Assembly: GCA_963740675.1 (NCBI GenBank)
Contig: CAVUFS010000006.1
Location: 186,001 to 250,000 of the forward strand
DNA length: 64,000 nt
Direction: 5' to 3'
Source of the DNA: CAIKMD01 sp963740675
GTDB taxonomy: Bacteria; Pseudomonadota; Alphaproteobacteria; ATCC43930; CGMCC-115725
Below the pieces are notes generated by a model. That model searched no databases. It was not told the origin of the DNA and saw only the letters and a list, made by a program, of their open reading frames with translations. The translations under genes and the position numbers were made by a program. Each line of letters opens with the position of its first letter. Position 1 is the stretch's first letter. Below, one piece after another: positions 15,178 through 24,657 of this stretch.

Positions 15178-16031
15178 CACTTCCTCGCCAATGTCGGATA
15201 AAGGCGTTTGGCGGTGCCGCCGAGGATCATGTCCTGATCCGCCTGCGATAGCGGCGCCAAGCCGCGGCGCGCGTCTGCCAGCAACTCCGGCAGCGGCTCT
15301 TCCGCGGCGGGGTAGTTCGAGCCCCACGCGATGCGATCGGCGCCGAAAGCTTTGACGATGAACGGCACGAATTGATCGGCGGTCGATTTGCCGGCATTGG
15401 CCGAGGCGACCGTGCGATTGGTCAGCTTGAGGAACACGCCCGGATACTTCGCCAACCCGAAGAGCGCCTTCGCCTGCGCATAGGGCGGTCCGTCATCCAA
15501 TTTGGGGCGTGCCAGGTGATCGAGCAGTACACGCACTTTGGGGAAACGCTCGAGCAGCCGCACGAGCATCGGGATTCCGTCCTGCGTCATCTGCAGACAG
15601 ACCGGAATGTCATGCGCCTCGCAATAGGCCCAGGCCGGAAAGGATTGCTCGCTGTCGAGCCACGTCGCCTGCCCTGGCATGGTTGTGCCCGTGGTGAAGA
15701 GACGGATGCCGGCCATGCCCGCATCCATCCAGCGCTTGATCTGATCGACGGCATCCGCCGCCAGGACATCGGCGGAGAAAACGCCGATGAAGCGACTCGG
15801 ATGGGTCTTCACCGCCTCGACCGCGTAGCGATTGTCATGGCCATAAACCGTCGAGGCTTGCACGACGACCGCTTTCGCGATGCCCGCCTTGTCCATCGCG
15901 GCAATCAAGCCGTCGTGATTCACCGGCCGTTCCTGCGACCAGCTCGATTGATGCCCGCCGAGCGGCGCCAACGGATATTTGGCCGTATCCGAAGAGATCA
16001 CATGCGTATGCGTATCGAAAATCTCACCCAA
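15177..16031 (-). CDS. Amidohydrolase 2 family metal-dependent hydrolase
   Basis: 284 residues. It opens with the metal-binding FDTHTHVIS (H-x-H), has VLLDHLARPKL in the middle and AWGSNYPAAEE near the end (D/N metal ligand region), the pattern of 2-pyrone-4,6-dicarboxylate lactonase-like and related enzymes. With the coupled decarboxylase-like gene and a carboxylate symporter behind it, an aromatic-acid or lactone breakdown route is likely. It is divergent from the LysR gene at 16162, the likely regulator. Confidence 0.8.
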   Translation of the reverse strand: MGEIFDTHTHVISSDTAKYPLAPLGGHQSSWSQERPVNHDGLIAAMDKAGIAKAVVVQASTVYGHDNRYAVEAVKTHPSRFIGVFSADVLAADAVDQIKRWMDAGMAGIRLFTTGTTMPGQATWLDSEQSFPAWAYCEAHDIPVCLQMTQDGIPMLVRLLERFPKVRVLLDHLARPKLDDGPPYAQAKALFGLAKYPGVFLKLTNRTVASANAGKSTADQFVPFIVKAFGADRIAWGSNYPAAEEPLPELLADARRGLAPLSQADQDMILGGTAKRLYPTLARK

Positions 16032-16161
16032 AGCGTTTCCTCGCGCTGTCCCGACTTTTCACGATCGCCGTTACCCTAAGCCGGGCCCTTCGGATCGCGC
16101 GCATAGAAAAGATAAGTGCGGACCCATCAATTTATGCTAATATTGCACTGCACAAAAATCG

Positions 16162-17394
16162 ATGGCCCAAACCTCTTCCGATCTTCAGCGCCCTCATCTT
16201 CGCCGCCTGGTGATGTTCGATGCCGTCATGCGCACCGGCTCGACCGGCGCGGCGGCGCGGCTTCTCGGACTGTCCCAACCCGCCGTGAGCGATGCGCTGT
16301 CGAAGCTGGAGGCCGAGACGGGCACCCGGCTGCTCGATCGCGGCGCCGGGGGTAGCGCCGGCACAGAGGCCGGCAAGCTGTTGCACCGTCGCGTCGCGCG
16401 CATGCTGCGCCAGATCGAGCAAGGCATCGCGCATATCGGCGAAGCCGATGGCACGGCCGTCGATACACGCGCCGTCACGCACCTGCTGACGACCACACAA
16501 GTGCGCTACCACATCGCGATCGCGGAACATGGCTCGTTCCGCGCGGCGGCCCGACATCTCGGCATTGCCGAGCCAACCCTTCATCGCACCGTGCGCGACT
16601 TTGAGAGCGGCCTCAAAGTATCGCTCTATCGCCGGCATCTTCGCGGCATGGCAGCGACTGAGCTTGGCGCGCATCTCGCGATCACGCTACGCGTCGCGCT
16701 GCGCGAGATCGACCAAGCGCTTGCCGAGATCGCCAATGCCCAGGGACTTGCCGAAGGCCGCATCTCCTTCGGTTGTTTGCCGATGATGCCCAAGCAGCTT
16801 CTGGCCCGCGCGATCGGTCGCATGCTTCGCCTACATCCCGGCGTCGAACTCGAGATGGAGGAAGGCAGCCACGAATATCTCATGGTGGCTTTACGCAACG
16901 GCACAGCGGATTTTGTCATCGGGGCATTGCGCGGCGATGGAATTGCGCCCGACCTGGTCGAAACAGCGCTATTCGAAGATCCCTATGTCGTGGTCGCGCG
17001 ATCGGCACACAGATTGGCGCGCGCCGCTCGCATCAAAGATGCGGATCTTGCCCGGCAGCACTGGATCATCCCGCCGCGCGGGATGCCACGCTACGCCGCC
17101 GTACAGGCGCTGTTCGCAAAGCTGCCCAAGCGGCCCGACGCCGTACTCGAAACCAGTTCGCTCGCGATGATGACGACCGCGCTCGCCGAGAGCGACTGTC
17201 TTAGCGTGCTTTCGCGCTCCCAAGCCTCTACGCGCGAATTCAACGCGAACATCGCCGTGTTGCCGGTCGATATGCCGTGGCCCAAACGTCTTGTCGGCAC
17301 GACGACGCGCATAGGCTGGCTGCCGACTCGTATCCAGCAGCGCTTCCTCACCCTCGTCCGTCAGGAATGCCGCATGATGAATGCGGCCGTGTGA
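16162..17394 (+). CDS. LysR-type regulator with two N-terminal HTH domains
   Basis: 410 residues, about 100 more than a usual LysR protein. The extra length is a second winged HTH. Domain one (about 12-75) reads GSTGAAARLLGLSQPAVSDA and LSKLEAETGTRLLDR; domain two (about 112-172) reads GSFRAAARHLGIAEPTLHRT and VRDFESGLKVSLYRR. The effector domain follows (GRISFGCLPMMPKQLLARAI, ADFVIGALR, DPYVVVARSAHRLA). It faces the amidohydrolase operon across a 130-base gap and probably controls it. Tandem-HTH LysR proteins are known but uncommon. Confidence 0.85.
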   Translation: MAQTSSDLQRPHLRRLVMFDAVMRTGSTGAAARLLGLSQPAVSDALSKLEAETGTRLLDRGAGGSAGTEAGKLLHRRVARMLRQIEQGIAHIGEADGTAVDTRAVTHLLTTTQVRYHIAIAEHGSFRAAARHLGIAEPTLHRTVRDFESGLKVSLYRRHLRGMAATELGAHLAITLRVALREIDQALAEIANAQGLAEGRISFGCLPMMPKQLLARAIGRMLRLHPGVELEMEEGSHEYLMVALRNGTADFVIGALRGDGIAPDLVETALFEDPYVVVARSAHRLARAARIKDADLARQHWIIPPRGMPRYAAVQALFAKLPKRPDAVLETSSLAMMTTALAESDCLSVLSRSQASTREFNANIAVLPVDMPWPKRLVGTTTRIGWLPTRIQQRFLTLVRQECRMMNAAV

Positions 17395-17427
17395 CTCGCG
17401 TTCGCTTTCGAGAATTCGCTTGACGAT

Positions 17428-18063
17428 GTGGCGGCGATAACTAGCCTTGTCCGCATCGTGGCCACGATCGCACAAACGCAACAAGAACCCCTGCCGCCGC
17501 TGATCCGGTGGAAATTCGCCTGGATCTTCGTTGCCGGCATCGTGCTCATCATCTTTACGGTCAATGACGAGAAGTTCCTGCCCGAGCAGGCGGCGCTCTG
17601 GTTCCTAAATTGGGTGCATGTGTTCTTCGGCCTGACCTGGACCGGTATTGACCTTTTCATGGGCTTTCTGCTCGGCCCGATCTTAAGACGGCTCGATCCG
17701 GCGCTGCGCCGCACCGTCAGCCAAGAGCTGTCGTGGCGTTTCTTCTGGCTTTTCCCGATGCTGTCGACGGTGACGCCCACCGCCGGCTGGGAGCTCGCGC
17801 GCCGGCTCGGCTATCTCGAAGTGCCGTATCCCGGCTACTACTGGATCGAGGCGGCGCTCGCCCTCGTCATCGTGATGGCCTTCTTCGGCATCTTTATCCT
17901 CGCGCCCGTCAATCTTTGGGTGTTGTGGGAGACGCGCAAGCCGGAGCCCAACATGGGGCTCGTGCAGAAGCTCATGCGTGTCTATCTCGCGATCACCGCG
18001 CTCGAAGCGGTGCTTCAGCTCACGACCATCGTGATCATGACGCGCTTCCGGCTGGGGATCTGA
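17428..18063 (+). CDS. Membrane protein of unknown function
   Basis: 211 residues with about four hydrophobic segments (FAWIFVAGIVLIIFTV, WVHVFFGLTWTGIDLFMGFL, ALALVIVMAFFGIFILAPVNL, ITALEAVLQLTTIVIM). The GLTWTGIDLFMGF and TPTAGWELARRLG stretches recall the membrane part of urate-oxidase PuuD-like and CopD-like proteins, but no cofactor site is evident. The start is GTG at 17428; later starts are possible. It stands alone between the LysR gene and a binding-protein gene. Confidence 0.6.
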   Translation: MAAITSLVRIVATIAQTQQEPLPPLIRWKFAWIFVAGIVLIIFTVNDEKFLPEQAALWFLNWVHVFFGLTWTGIDLFMGFLLGPILRRLDPALRRTVSQELSWRFFWLFPMLSTVTPTAGWELARRLGYLEVPYPGYYWIEAALALVIVMAFFGIFILAPVNLWVLWETRKPEPNMGLVQKLMRVYLAITALEAVLQLTTIVIMTRFRLGI

Positions 18064-18215
18064 GCCGTCATCACCGGCATCTAATCCGAGAGGCCAAACA
18101 ATCCGGTCGAATGACCGCGACGCATTGTGTCTGCCTAATTGCATCATCGGATTTTTGTTGAGACAATGTCGCCAAACCGCCGCGACCAAGCGTGGGTATT
18201 TTTGGGAGGCGACGC

Positions 18216-19359
18216 ATGAGAAAGAACATCTCGCGCATGCAGCCGGCGCAACGCGCCAGTTACATTTTCTCGATCATGCTGTCACTTCTTCCTGCTCGCA
18301 GACAGCCGTAGTGCAGCCCTCGCGCAGGACAGCAGCGACGCAGAATGGAGCAAGTTGATCGCCGCGGCCAAGCAGGAAGGCGAGATCATCATCATCACGC
18401 CGCCAAGCGCCACGCATCGCGACTTCCTCGCTCGCGAATGGCCAAAGGCATTTCCTGACATCAAGCTCTCGCAAACATCGGTCGTGCCGGGACAACAATT
18501 CACCCGGCTTTCGGTCGAACGAAGCGCCGGAAAATATCTCTGGGATCTCGTCTTCACCGGCTCGGATAATGCGTTCCAGCTCCGCGACGCCAACATGCTC
18601 GATCCGGTGCGCGACGAATTCGTTTTCCCCGATATCAAGAAGGCCGAGACCTGGGGCAATTGGGATGACGCCTTCGCCGATACGGCGCAAACCTACGTCT
18701 TCACCTCGCGCCTCTTTCTGAAGATGCCGTTCTACAACGCGAAGCTGCTGTCGCCCGACAAGGTGCAAGCCGAAGGCACCAATATCTTCCTCGATCCGGT
18801 ACTCAAGCAAAAAGTGATCTGGGACGACCCGCAATATGGCGGCAGTGGCCGTACCTTCGCACCCGTGATGCTGCGTCTCCTCGGCGAAGACGGCTTGCGT
18901 CAATTCGTTTCCAGCCAAGTCGTCTTCACCTCGCAGATGTCGGACCTCGTCGACCGGATGGCGCGCGGCCAATACATCATGTCGCTGGGGCCGGTGCTGA
19001 CCGGGCTGCTCGACCGCTATCGCAGCGCCGGCGTGCCAGTCGATATCCGCCCGCTCGGCAACACGCCCGAGCTCGGCGCCTACGCCAACACCGGCGCGTC
19101 GAATATCGTCGTGATGAAGAACCGCCCGCATCCCAACGCGGCGCGCGTTTTCCTCAATTGGTATCTCTCGAAGCCGGTGGAAGCGACGCTCGCCAAGGAG
19201 ATGGGCGAAGACACGCGGCGCACCGACGTGCCGCAGCAAGTCGAGCCAGCGCAACAGCGCCTGCCCGACGTGAAATATTACGATGCACAGAACGAGGAAA
19301 ACACGCCAGCCGCGCGCAAGGCGCAAGAGCTGATCGCGAAATTCCGGGCGAAGCCCTGA
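18216..19359 (+). pseudogene. Extracellular solute-binding protein (Fe3+/polyamine-like), frameshifted in the signal peptide
   Basis: The mature part (from about 18322) is intact: AQDSSDAEWSKLIAAAKQEG, ISGKT-like DLVFTGSDNAF, and NIVVMKNRPHPNAARVFLNW. It matches group 1/ferric-type ABC binding proteins that act in the periplasm. A start with GGGAGG 6 bases before ATG 18216 gives MRKNISRM...FSIMLSLL and then leaves frame. Removing one base at about 18286-18292 joins it to LLADSRSAALAQDSS, a normal signal peptide. So there is one extra base, either a sequencing error or a null mutation. A TTG at 18355 would give a protein without a signal. No permease or ATPase gene is adjacent. Confidence 0.7.
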
Positions 19360-19377
19360 CGGCAGGCGCGTTGCGCT

Positions 19378-21309
19378 TCAGCGCATCGTCGCCGGCAGCC
19401 AGAGCGTGATGATCGGGAACAGAACGAGCAGCGCGAGCTTCAGGAAATCGGCGGCGAGGAACGGCACGATGCCGCGGAAGATCGTGCCGATGGTGACATC
19501 GTCACCCGCGACGCCTTTGATGATGAAGGCGTTGAGACCGAAGGGTGGATGGATCAGCCCGACCTCGACCGCGGCGATGGTGATGATGCCCCACCAGATC
19601 GGGTCATAGCCAAGGCTGGTGATCAGCGGCATCACCACCGGCACGGTGATGAACAGCGTCGTGATCGGATCCATGAAGAAGCCGAGCAGCAGATAAATGA
19701 TCAGCAGCAGGAAGACGACGATCAGCGGCGCCCAATGCTGCGCCTGAATGAAGGCGACCAGGGCTTGCGGCAGTTGCGTCACGCCGATGAAGAACGAGAA
19801 CGCCACCGCCCCGAACAGCAGCATGTAGATCAGCGCGGTGTTGCGCGCGACGTCACCCATCACGCGCCAGAACGCATCGCCATTGAGCCGGCCGCGCGCC
19901 AAAGCGAAAAGGAATGCGAAACCGCCGCCGACCGCCCCCGCCTCGGTCGCGGTGAAGATGCCGGCATAGATGCCGCCGATCACCGCGCCAAACAGGGCGA
20001 CGACGCCCCAACTATTGAGGATAGCCGCGACCAATTCTCGGAACGGAACGCGCTCGACCGGTCCTGCCGCGCTCGGCTGGGCACGCACATAGACCGAGAT
20101 CGTCAGGATATAGAGCAATGCAGCGAGGAGCGCGGGGAAGACGGCGGCGACGAAAATCTTATTGATCGATGTCTCGGTCAGCACGGCATAGAGCACCATG
20201 ATGCCCGAAGGCGGGATCAGCGAGCCGAGCGTGCCGCCGGCCGCGACGCAGCCCGTGGCGAGTTGCGGCGAGTAACCACGGTTGCGCATCTCGGGCACGG
20301 CGATGGTGCCGATCGTCGCCGCCGTCGCCAGCGACGAGCCGGTGACAGCACCAAAAGCCGCGCAGCTTCCGATCGTCGCGATCGCGAGACCGCCGCGGCG
20401 CCGCGCGAAAAGCGCATGCGCCAGACGGTAAGCGTCGGTCGAGAGTCCGGCCGCCGTGGCAAAGCTGCCCTTCATCAGAAAGAGCGGCAACACGACGAGA
20501 TTAAGGCTCGAGAGATAACCGGCGGATTGCAGCACGATCGTGTTCATCGTTGGATTGAATCCGACGAGCACGCTGCCGCCGGCGAGCCCGGCGCACGCCA
20601 TGGCAAGACCAACCGGGATCATGATTGCGATCGGCACCCACATCGCGCCGAAAGCCAGCATCGCCAGCGTGACCGGGCCGAAAGCCCTGCCCCATTGCAA
20701 GATCTCGTCATAGAGCAGCGCGGTCACAATGAGGCTCGGCAGCACAATCGCCGCGCCGCGCAGCCAGGAGTCGGCGGCGCTGTCGCTATCGAGCGCTTTC
20801 GCAAGCTGATTGAGGAAGACCACGACCTGCAGCGCGGCACAGATGCCGAGCATCACAGTCACCGCCCACCAGAAGGGCGCGATCGGCAGCGAGATGATCG
20901 TCGTCACATCGTGGCGCAGCATCAGCCGATCGGCGTAGGCGGCGAAGCGCAAGGTGAGGATCACCATCATGCCGAGGACGAGCGCACCACCAATCGCCTC
21001 GAGCACCGCCCCATAGCGCGGCCCAATCGGGCGTCGGAAGAAATCGATCGCAACGTGATTGCGCGTCGCGATGCCGATCGGCAGGCTGGCACTGACGATC
21101 ACCGCCATGATGAGCTGCGTCGCTTCGTCGAGACCGGGGATCGGCGCGCTAAAGAAATAGCGCAGGCTGACATCGACGATGGTCAGCAGCGACAACGCCA
21201 GCATGCCGACGACGGCGATGATGGCGATGCGCCGCGCCAGCGCGATCGCCCCCTGCTCCAGCGCTGCGAGCCACGAAACCGCGCGGGGCGCGTCGACGAC
21301 GGCCATCAA
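19378..21309 (-). CDS. TRAP transporter, fused small and large permease subunits (DctQ-DctM)
   Basis: 643 residues. The first 170 are a DctQ-type four-helix unit (LSLLTIVDVSLRYFF, LDEATQLIMAVIVSASLPIG, NHVAIDFFRRP). From about 205 comes the DctM unit with its signature PLFLMKGSFATAAGLS, GAVTGSSLATAATIGTIAVP, GTLGSLIPPSGIMVLYAVLT and a C-terminal GLIHPPFGLNAFIIKGVAG. Such fused permeases import organic acids using a sodium gradient together with a DctP protein, encoded here just upstream on the same strand (7-bp gap). Confidence 0.9.
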   Translation of the reverse strand: MMAVVDAPRAVSWLAALEQGAIALARRIAIIAVVGMLALSLLTIVDVSLRYFFSAPIPGLDEATQLIMAVIVSASLPIGIATRNHVAIDFFRRPIGPRYGAVLEAIGGALVLGMMVILTLRFAAYADRLMLRHDVTTIISLPIAPFWWAVTVMLGICAALQVVVFLNQLAKALDSDSAADSWLRGAAIVLPSLIVTALLYDEILQWGRAFGPVTLAMLAFGAMWVPIAIMIPVGLAMACAGLAGGSVLVGFNPTMNTIVLQSAGYLSSLNLVVLPLFLMKGSFATAAGLSTDAYRLAHALFARRRGGLAIATIGSCAAFGAVTGSSLATAATIGTIAVPEMRNRGYSPQLATGCVAAGGTLGSLIPPSGIMVLYAVLTETSINKIFVAAVFPALLAALLYILTISVYVRAQPSAAGPVERVPFRELVAAILNSWGVVALFGAVIGGIYAGIFTATEAGAVGGGFAFLFALARGRLNGDAFWRVMGDVARNTALIYMLLFGAVAFSFFIGVTQLPQALVAFIQAQHWAPLIVVFLLLIIYLLLGFFMDPITTLFITVPVVMPLITSLGYDPIWWGIITIAAVEVGLIHPPFGLNAFIIKGVAGDDVTIGTIFRGIVPFLAADFLKLALLVLFPIITLWLPATMR

Positions 21310-21315
21310 CGCGGC

Positions 21316-22350
21316 CTATTTCGCTTCGGCCGCGAACTTGGCGGTTTCTTCGCGGAAGCCGGCGAGGATTGCGGGACCGTTCGGCACCGCCTTGGCCCAG
21401 GCCTCGGCCACCGGCTCGGCCGCTTTCTTCCAGCGCGCGGACTCTTCCGGCGAGAGCGAGTAAGGCGCATCGATCTTGCCTTTGGCCGCGAGCGCCGCGA
21501 GCTGAGCGCGCACACGCACAACCTCGCCATCATTCGATTTGCCGAGCGCGCGCGACATGATCTCGCCGGAATGTTTCTCCATTGCCGCCTTCGCCGCGGC
21601 GGGCAGCGCTTCGAATGCTTCCTTTTTCATGATCAGCATGCCGCCGCCGCCATTGAGCGGCGCCTCGAGGAAGTAGTGCGCGATCTCGTCGACGCGGAAC
21701 TGGCCGGTCAGCACCAGCGAGCTCCAGGTGCCATCGATCACACCGCGATCGAGCGCCTGATAGACCTCGTCGACCGGCACGCTGACCGGCGTCGCACCGA
21801 ACGCGGAGACCGTCGCTGCCTGCCACTTGCCTTGCGCGCGCAGCTTCAACCCCTTCATCTCTTCAAGGGTCGTGACCTTCTTCGACTTGGTCTGCACCTC
21901 GGCGCCGGGCCAGGCCGTGAGGCCGAAAAGCTTCACTTGGTCGAAGTCGCTGGCAATCAGACCTTTTTCGTAGAGCCGCCACAAAGCGGTCGCACCGATC
22001 TCACCGGTGTCGTAGCCGAAGGGCAATTCGATGACGCTGGATTTGACGAACTTGCCGGGCAACGAGCCGAGCAATGCCCAGCCGATATCGGCCGAACCCG
22101 TCAGAACCAAATCATACATATTGCCGGCATTGCCGAGCACGCCGCCGCCGTAATAGGTGATGTGCACCGTGCCTTGCAAATCGCGATTGACCGCTTCAAG
22201 CCACGGGATCAGCACCTCGACATAGAAATAGGATTGCGGCGGACCGAACGTCGCAAGCTTCAACTCGACCGGTTGCGCATTGGCAACCGCAACCATCGAC
22301 AAAAACGCGGCGCATGCCATGCCCGCAATGCGGCGTAGTGTTCTCGACAT
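21316..22350 (-). CDS. TRAP transporter substrate-binding protein (DctP family)
   Basis: 344 residues with a signal peptide (MACAAFLSMVAVANA-Q). The mature protein has DctP features: LKLATFGPPQSYFYVEVLIP, GSADIGWALLG, LKGLKLRAQGKWQAATVSAF and VYQALDRGVIDGTWSSLVLT. It binds the ligand in the periplasm and hands it to the fused permease that follows 7 bp later. ATG 22350 is chosen with a G-rich AGGGGGA in front. Ligand unknown. Confidence 0.9.
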   Translation of the reverse strand: MSRTLRRIAGMACAAFLSMVAVANAQPVELKLATFGPPQSYFYVEVLIPWLEAVNRDLQGTVHITYYGGGVLGNAGNMYDLVLTGSADIGWALLGSLPGKFVKSSVIELPFGYDTGEIGATALWRLYEKGLIASDFDQVKLFGLTAWPGAEVQTKSKKVTTLEEMKGLKLRAQGKWQAATVSAFGATPVSVPVDEVYQALDRGVIDGTWSSLVLTGQFRVDEIAHYFLEAPLNGGGGMLIMKKEAFEALPAAAKAAMEKHSGEIMSRALGKSNDGEVVRVRAQLAALAAKGKIDAPYSLSPEESARWKKAAEPVAEAWAKAVPNGPAILAGFREETAKFAAEAK

Positions 22351-22466
22351 TCCCCCTGCCCCCACTTTCGTTCTTTACGGCGACGAATACGCCGCACCGA
22401 ATTAGATGTTCGATGATTTCGTAAGACGATCTGCTTGTCAATGCGAGCGCGCCATCGCGCGCATGT

Positions 22467-23144
22467 TCACGCCTGAAAGCGCGTGACGCTCAGCACTTCG
22501 TAAGGGTGAAACGCGGCCGCTTCCGCGACAGTGTCTATCTGCTTGAGAAGATCGGCGACCAGCCCTTGCGTCTTCGCCTGCCGATAAGCATCGGCGCTCG
22601 CCCATTGCTCGTAGCTCGCGACCTGCGCGGCTTGATAGCCGCGATGCGTGGCGATGCCGACAAAGCCCGGTGTGCCGGCCGCTTTGAGCGTCTCTCCATA
22701 GCGCTTGAGCAATTCCAGCAGCGCATCTTGCTTCTCCGCCGCGACCGCGAAGATGCCGACGACACCAATCGCCTCGGAGCCATCGCGGATCTCGATCTGG
22801 TCTCCCGGCCCGCTGGCGGTGACGACATCGGCGATCTCGTACCAGCGGATCTCGTGCTTCTCCGACAGGTCATGTGTGCGCTTCATGAGCGGCGCCACAT
22901 TCGCCTGAGTACGCAGAAATTGGCCCTGCGCACGGTCGGTGTATTGGTTGTAGTTGATGATGATCGGCGCATCGAGGGCGCGATGGAAGTTCGCCGACAC
23001 GATCATCGGATATTTGTGCGCCAGGATTTCGCGATTGATCGCGGTCAGCGTCTCGATCAGCGCTCCCTGCCGCTCAGCCGGAAGGGTGAAGACGTTGATG
23101 CCGGTAGCGAGCGTGCTGCCGCGAGCGATGGGCGTGACCGGCAT
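22467..23144 (-). CDS. Tandem antibiotic-biosynthesis-monooxygenase (ABM)-like domain protein
   Basis: 225 residues made of two ferredoxin-like ABM-type halves of about 105 residues: GINVFTLPAERQGALIETLT...ANFHRALDAPIIINYNQYTD and GIFAVAAEKQDALLELLKRY...IATHRGYQAAQVASYEQWAS. Each has the N-F/I-H-R...YEQW style core. ABM domains act as small monooxygenases or heme-binding proteins; duplicated forms are common. ATG 23144 follows GGAGG by 6 bases. It stands alone, 116 bp upstream of the TRAP genes. Confidence 0.7.
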   Translation of the reverse strand: MPVTPIARGSTLATGINVFTLPAERQGALIETLTAINREILAHKYPMIVSANFHRALDAPIIINYNQYTDRAQGQFLRTQANVAPLMKRTHDLSEKHEIRWYEIADVVTASGPGDQIEIRDGSEAIGVVGIFAVAAEKQDALLELLKRYGETLKAAGTPGFVGIATHRGYQAAQVASYEQWASADAYRQAKTQGLVADLLKQIDTVAEAAAFHPYEVLSVTRFQA

Positions 23145-23311
23145 GAACTTCCTCCAAAGAACGATTTCGTCCGACAATACCGCGACTTTCCGGCCTCGCA
23201 AGCCGCCGCGTTTACCTTCTGCTAACCATAATCAGGGCCTACTCCTCTGATAGAGGAGCGGACCTATCGGATTCATTCGAAATTCGCGGTATCGACGACG
23301 TCGGCTTGCCG

Positions 23312-24058
23312 ATGCCGAAGGGCATGCCGGACGAGATCGCCGAGCCATACATCGAACACGTCGCCACCAAGGCAATGGCGCTCCGCACGCAAGCCATGGC
23401 GCTCGCCGGACCGGATGTCGCGGTGGGCAGTAATCCCTGGGTGCGCTTGAAATTCATGGTCGACATCATGGCCATGTCGATCCTGCCTCAAGTCGAGCAG
23501 ACGGTCGCCGAATTCGTCGCCGAGGCCGATGTCCAATGTCGTTCGGGCTGCAGCTTTTGCTGCCACCAGAATGTCGACGCAACGATCCCCGAAGCGATCC
23601 TCGTCGCGCTCCAACTCGGTAACGAAGCCGATCCGCGCCGCACTGCCGTCCTGGCGGCCGCGGACGCCTTCCGCGATCTCGACGATGATGCACGCATCAT
23701 GACCGGCACGCCCTGCCCGCTGCTCGTCGATCACCGCTGCTCGGTCTACCACGCACGCCCGATCAATTGCCGCTCGTTCACGTCACCCGACGCGACGAAC
23801 TGCCAGGAGTCGATGCGCCGCATCGAAGCAGGCGAAGTCGCAGCGGGCGAAAGCCCCCTACCGATCGAAGTTTATGTCGTGCTGCGCTTTCTGTGCGGCG
23901 GCGAGCAAGCGGCGGTTCGCGGCATCTGCCGCGATATCGGTCTGCAAGCCGATATCGTCGAGCTGACCCAGACCGTCGCGGCCATCATCCGCGATCCCAA
24001 TCTCATCGGCCGTTGGGCCTCGGGCGAAAAGGTCTTCGCCGCGCGCTGCGTCGACTAA
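23312..24058 (+). CDS. YkgJ-family cysteine cluster protein
   Basis: 248 residues. The cysteines fit the YkgJ/CxxCxxCC zinc-or-iron cluster type: CRSGCSFCCHQN (about 75-86), then TPCPLLVDHRCSVYHARPIN and CRSF, and later cysteines in NCQES, FLCGG and GICRDIG. These proteins are thought to bind an Fe-S cluster or Zn and are uncharacterised. Start uncertain: TTG 23306 or ATG 23312, and the frame is open upstream without a good start codon. Confidence 0.75.
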   Translation: MPKGMPDEIAEPYIEHVATKAMALRTQAMALAGPDVAVGSNPWVRLKFMVDIMAMSILPQVEQTVAEFVAEADVQCRSGCSFCCHQNVDATIPEAILVALQLGNEADPRRTAVLAAADAFRDLDDDARIMTGTPCPLLVDHRCSVYHARPINCRSFTSPDATNCQESMRRIEAGEVAAGESPLPIEVYVVLRFLCGGEQAAVRGICRDIGLQADIVELTQTVAAIIRDPNLIGRWASGEKVFAARCVD

Positions 24059-24549
24059 CCCGCAACGCTCTCGATCCGCACCGGCACCAGTCCCTCTTTC
24101 ATCATCCCAAGCTTCTTCGCCGCGGCTTTAGAGAGATCGATCACGCGGCCGTCAGCATAAGGCCCGCGATCGGTGATCGTCACCTCAACCGACTGGCCGG
24201 TCTTAAGGTTGGTGACGCGAACGCGTGTATTGAGCGGCAACGTGCGATGCGCCGCTGTTAATTTCCGTTCGTCGAAGGGTTTGCCGCTGGCGGTCGTTCG
24301 TCCTTGCCAGTGCTCACCGTACCAGGAGGCGACCCCGGTCTGATCATCTCCGGAGCTGCTATCCGGAGCTGCGGCTGTATCGGTCGACGGCTGTTGCTCG
24401 GGCAGCGGAGGCGGCGGCTCTAAGGGCACCGCTACAATCGCGATCTGCGGCGGTACCGTTTTTGGCCACATCCCGGCTGCGCCAATCAACAAAATATCAA
24501 ATACAATGACTCCTGCGAGACACAAAGAAGCCGTATCGCGACGGACCAT
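24055..24549 (-). CDS. rlpA: RlpA-like septal ring lytic transglycosylase
   Basis: 164 residues. An N-terminal hydrophobic anchor is followed by a Pro-rich linker and the double-psi beta-barrel: GVASWYGEHWQGRTTASGKP, LTAAHRTLPLNTRVRVTNL, TDRGPYADGRVIDLSKAAA. This is the RlpA signature; RlpA cleaves naked glycan strands or supports septation. No SPOR domain is present, which is usual for short alphaproteobacterial members. No lipobox Cys is seen, so it may be anchored by its N-terminal helix. The gene overlaps the end of the YkgJ-like gene tail to tail by 4 bases. Confidence 0.85.
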   Translation of the reverse strand: MVRRDTASLCLAGVIVFDILLIGAAGMWPKTVPPQIAIVAVPLEPPPPLPEQQPSTDTAAAPDSSSGDDQTGVASWYGEHWQGRTTASGKPFDERKLTAAHRTLPLNTRVRVTNLKTGQSVEVTITDRGPYADGRVIDLSKAAAKKLGMMKEGLVPVRIESVAG

Positions 24550-24657
24550 TTTTGATCCTCCCTCGCGGCCAAATGCCGGCTGAAAGGAAATGGTTCCGAA
24601 AAAAAAGGAGTAGAACGCCGTAGGCGGCGCCCTACCCCGTAAATCAGTCGGTTAGCT

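Noticed and set aside
19549..22338. 929-codon open frame on the plus strand opposite the TRAP genes
   Set aside because: It is antisense to two well-supported TRAP genes. Its protein is a low-complexity Arg/Asp/His/Gln-rich string typical of antisense frames in GC-rich DNA.
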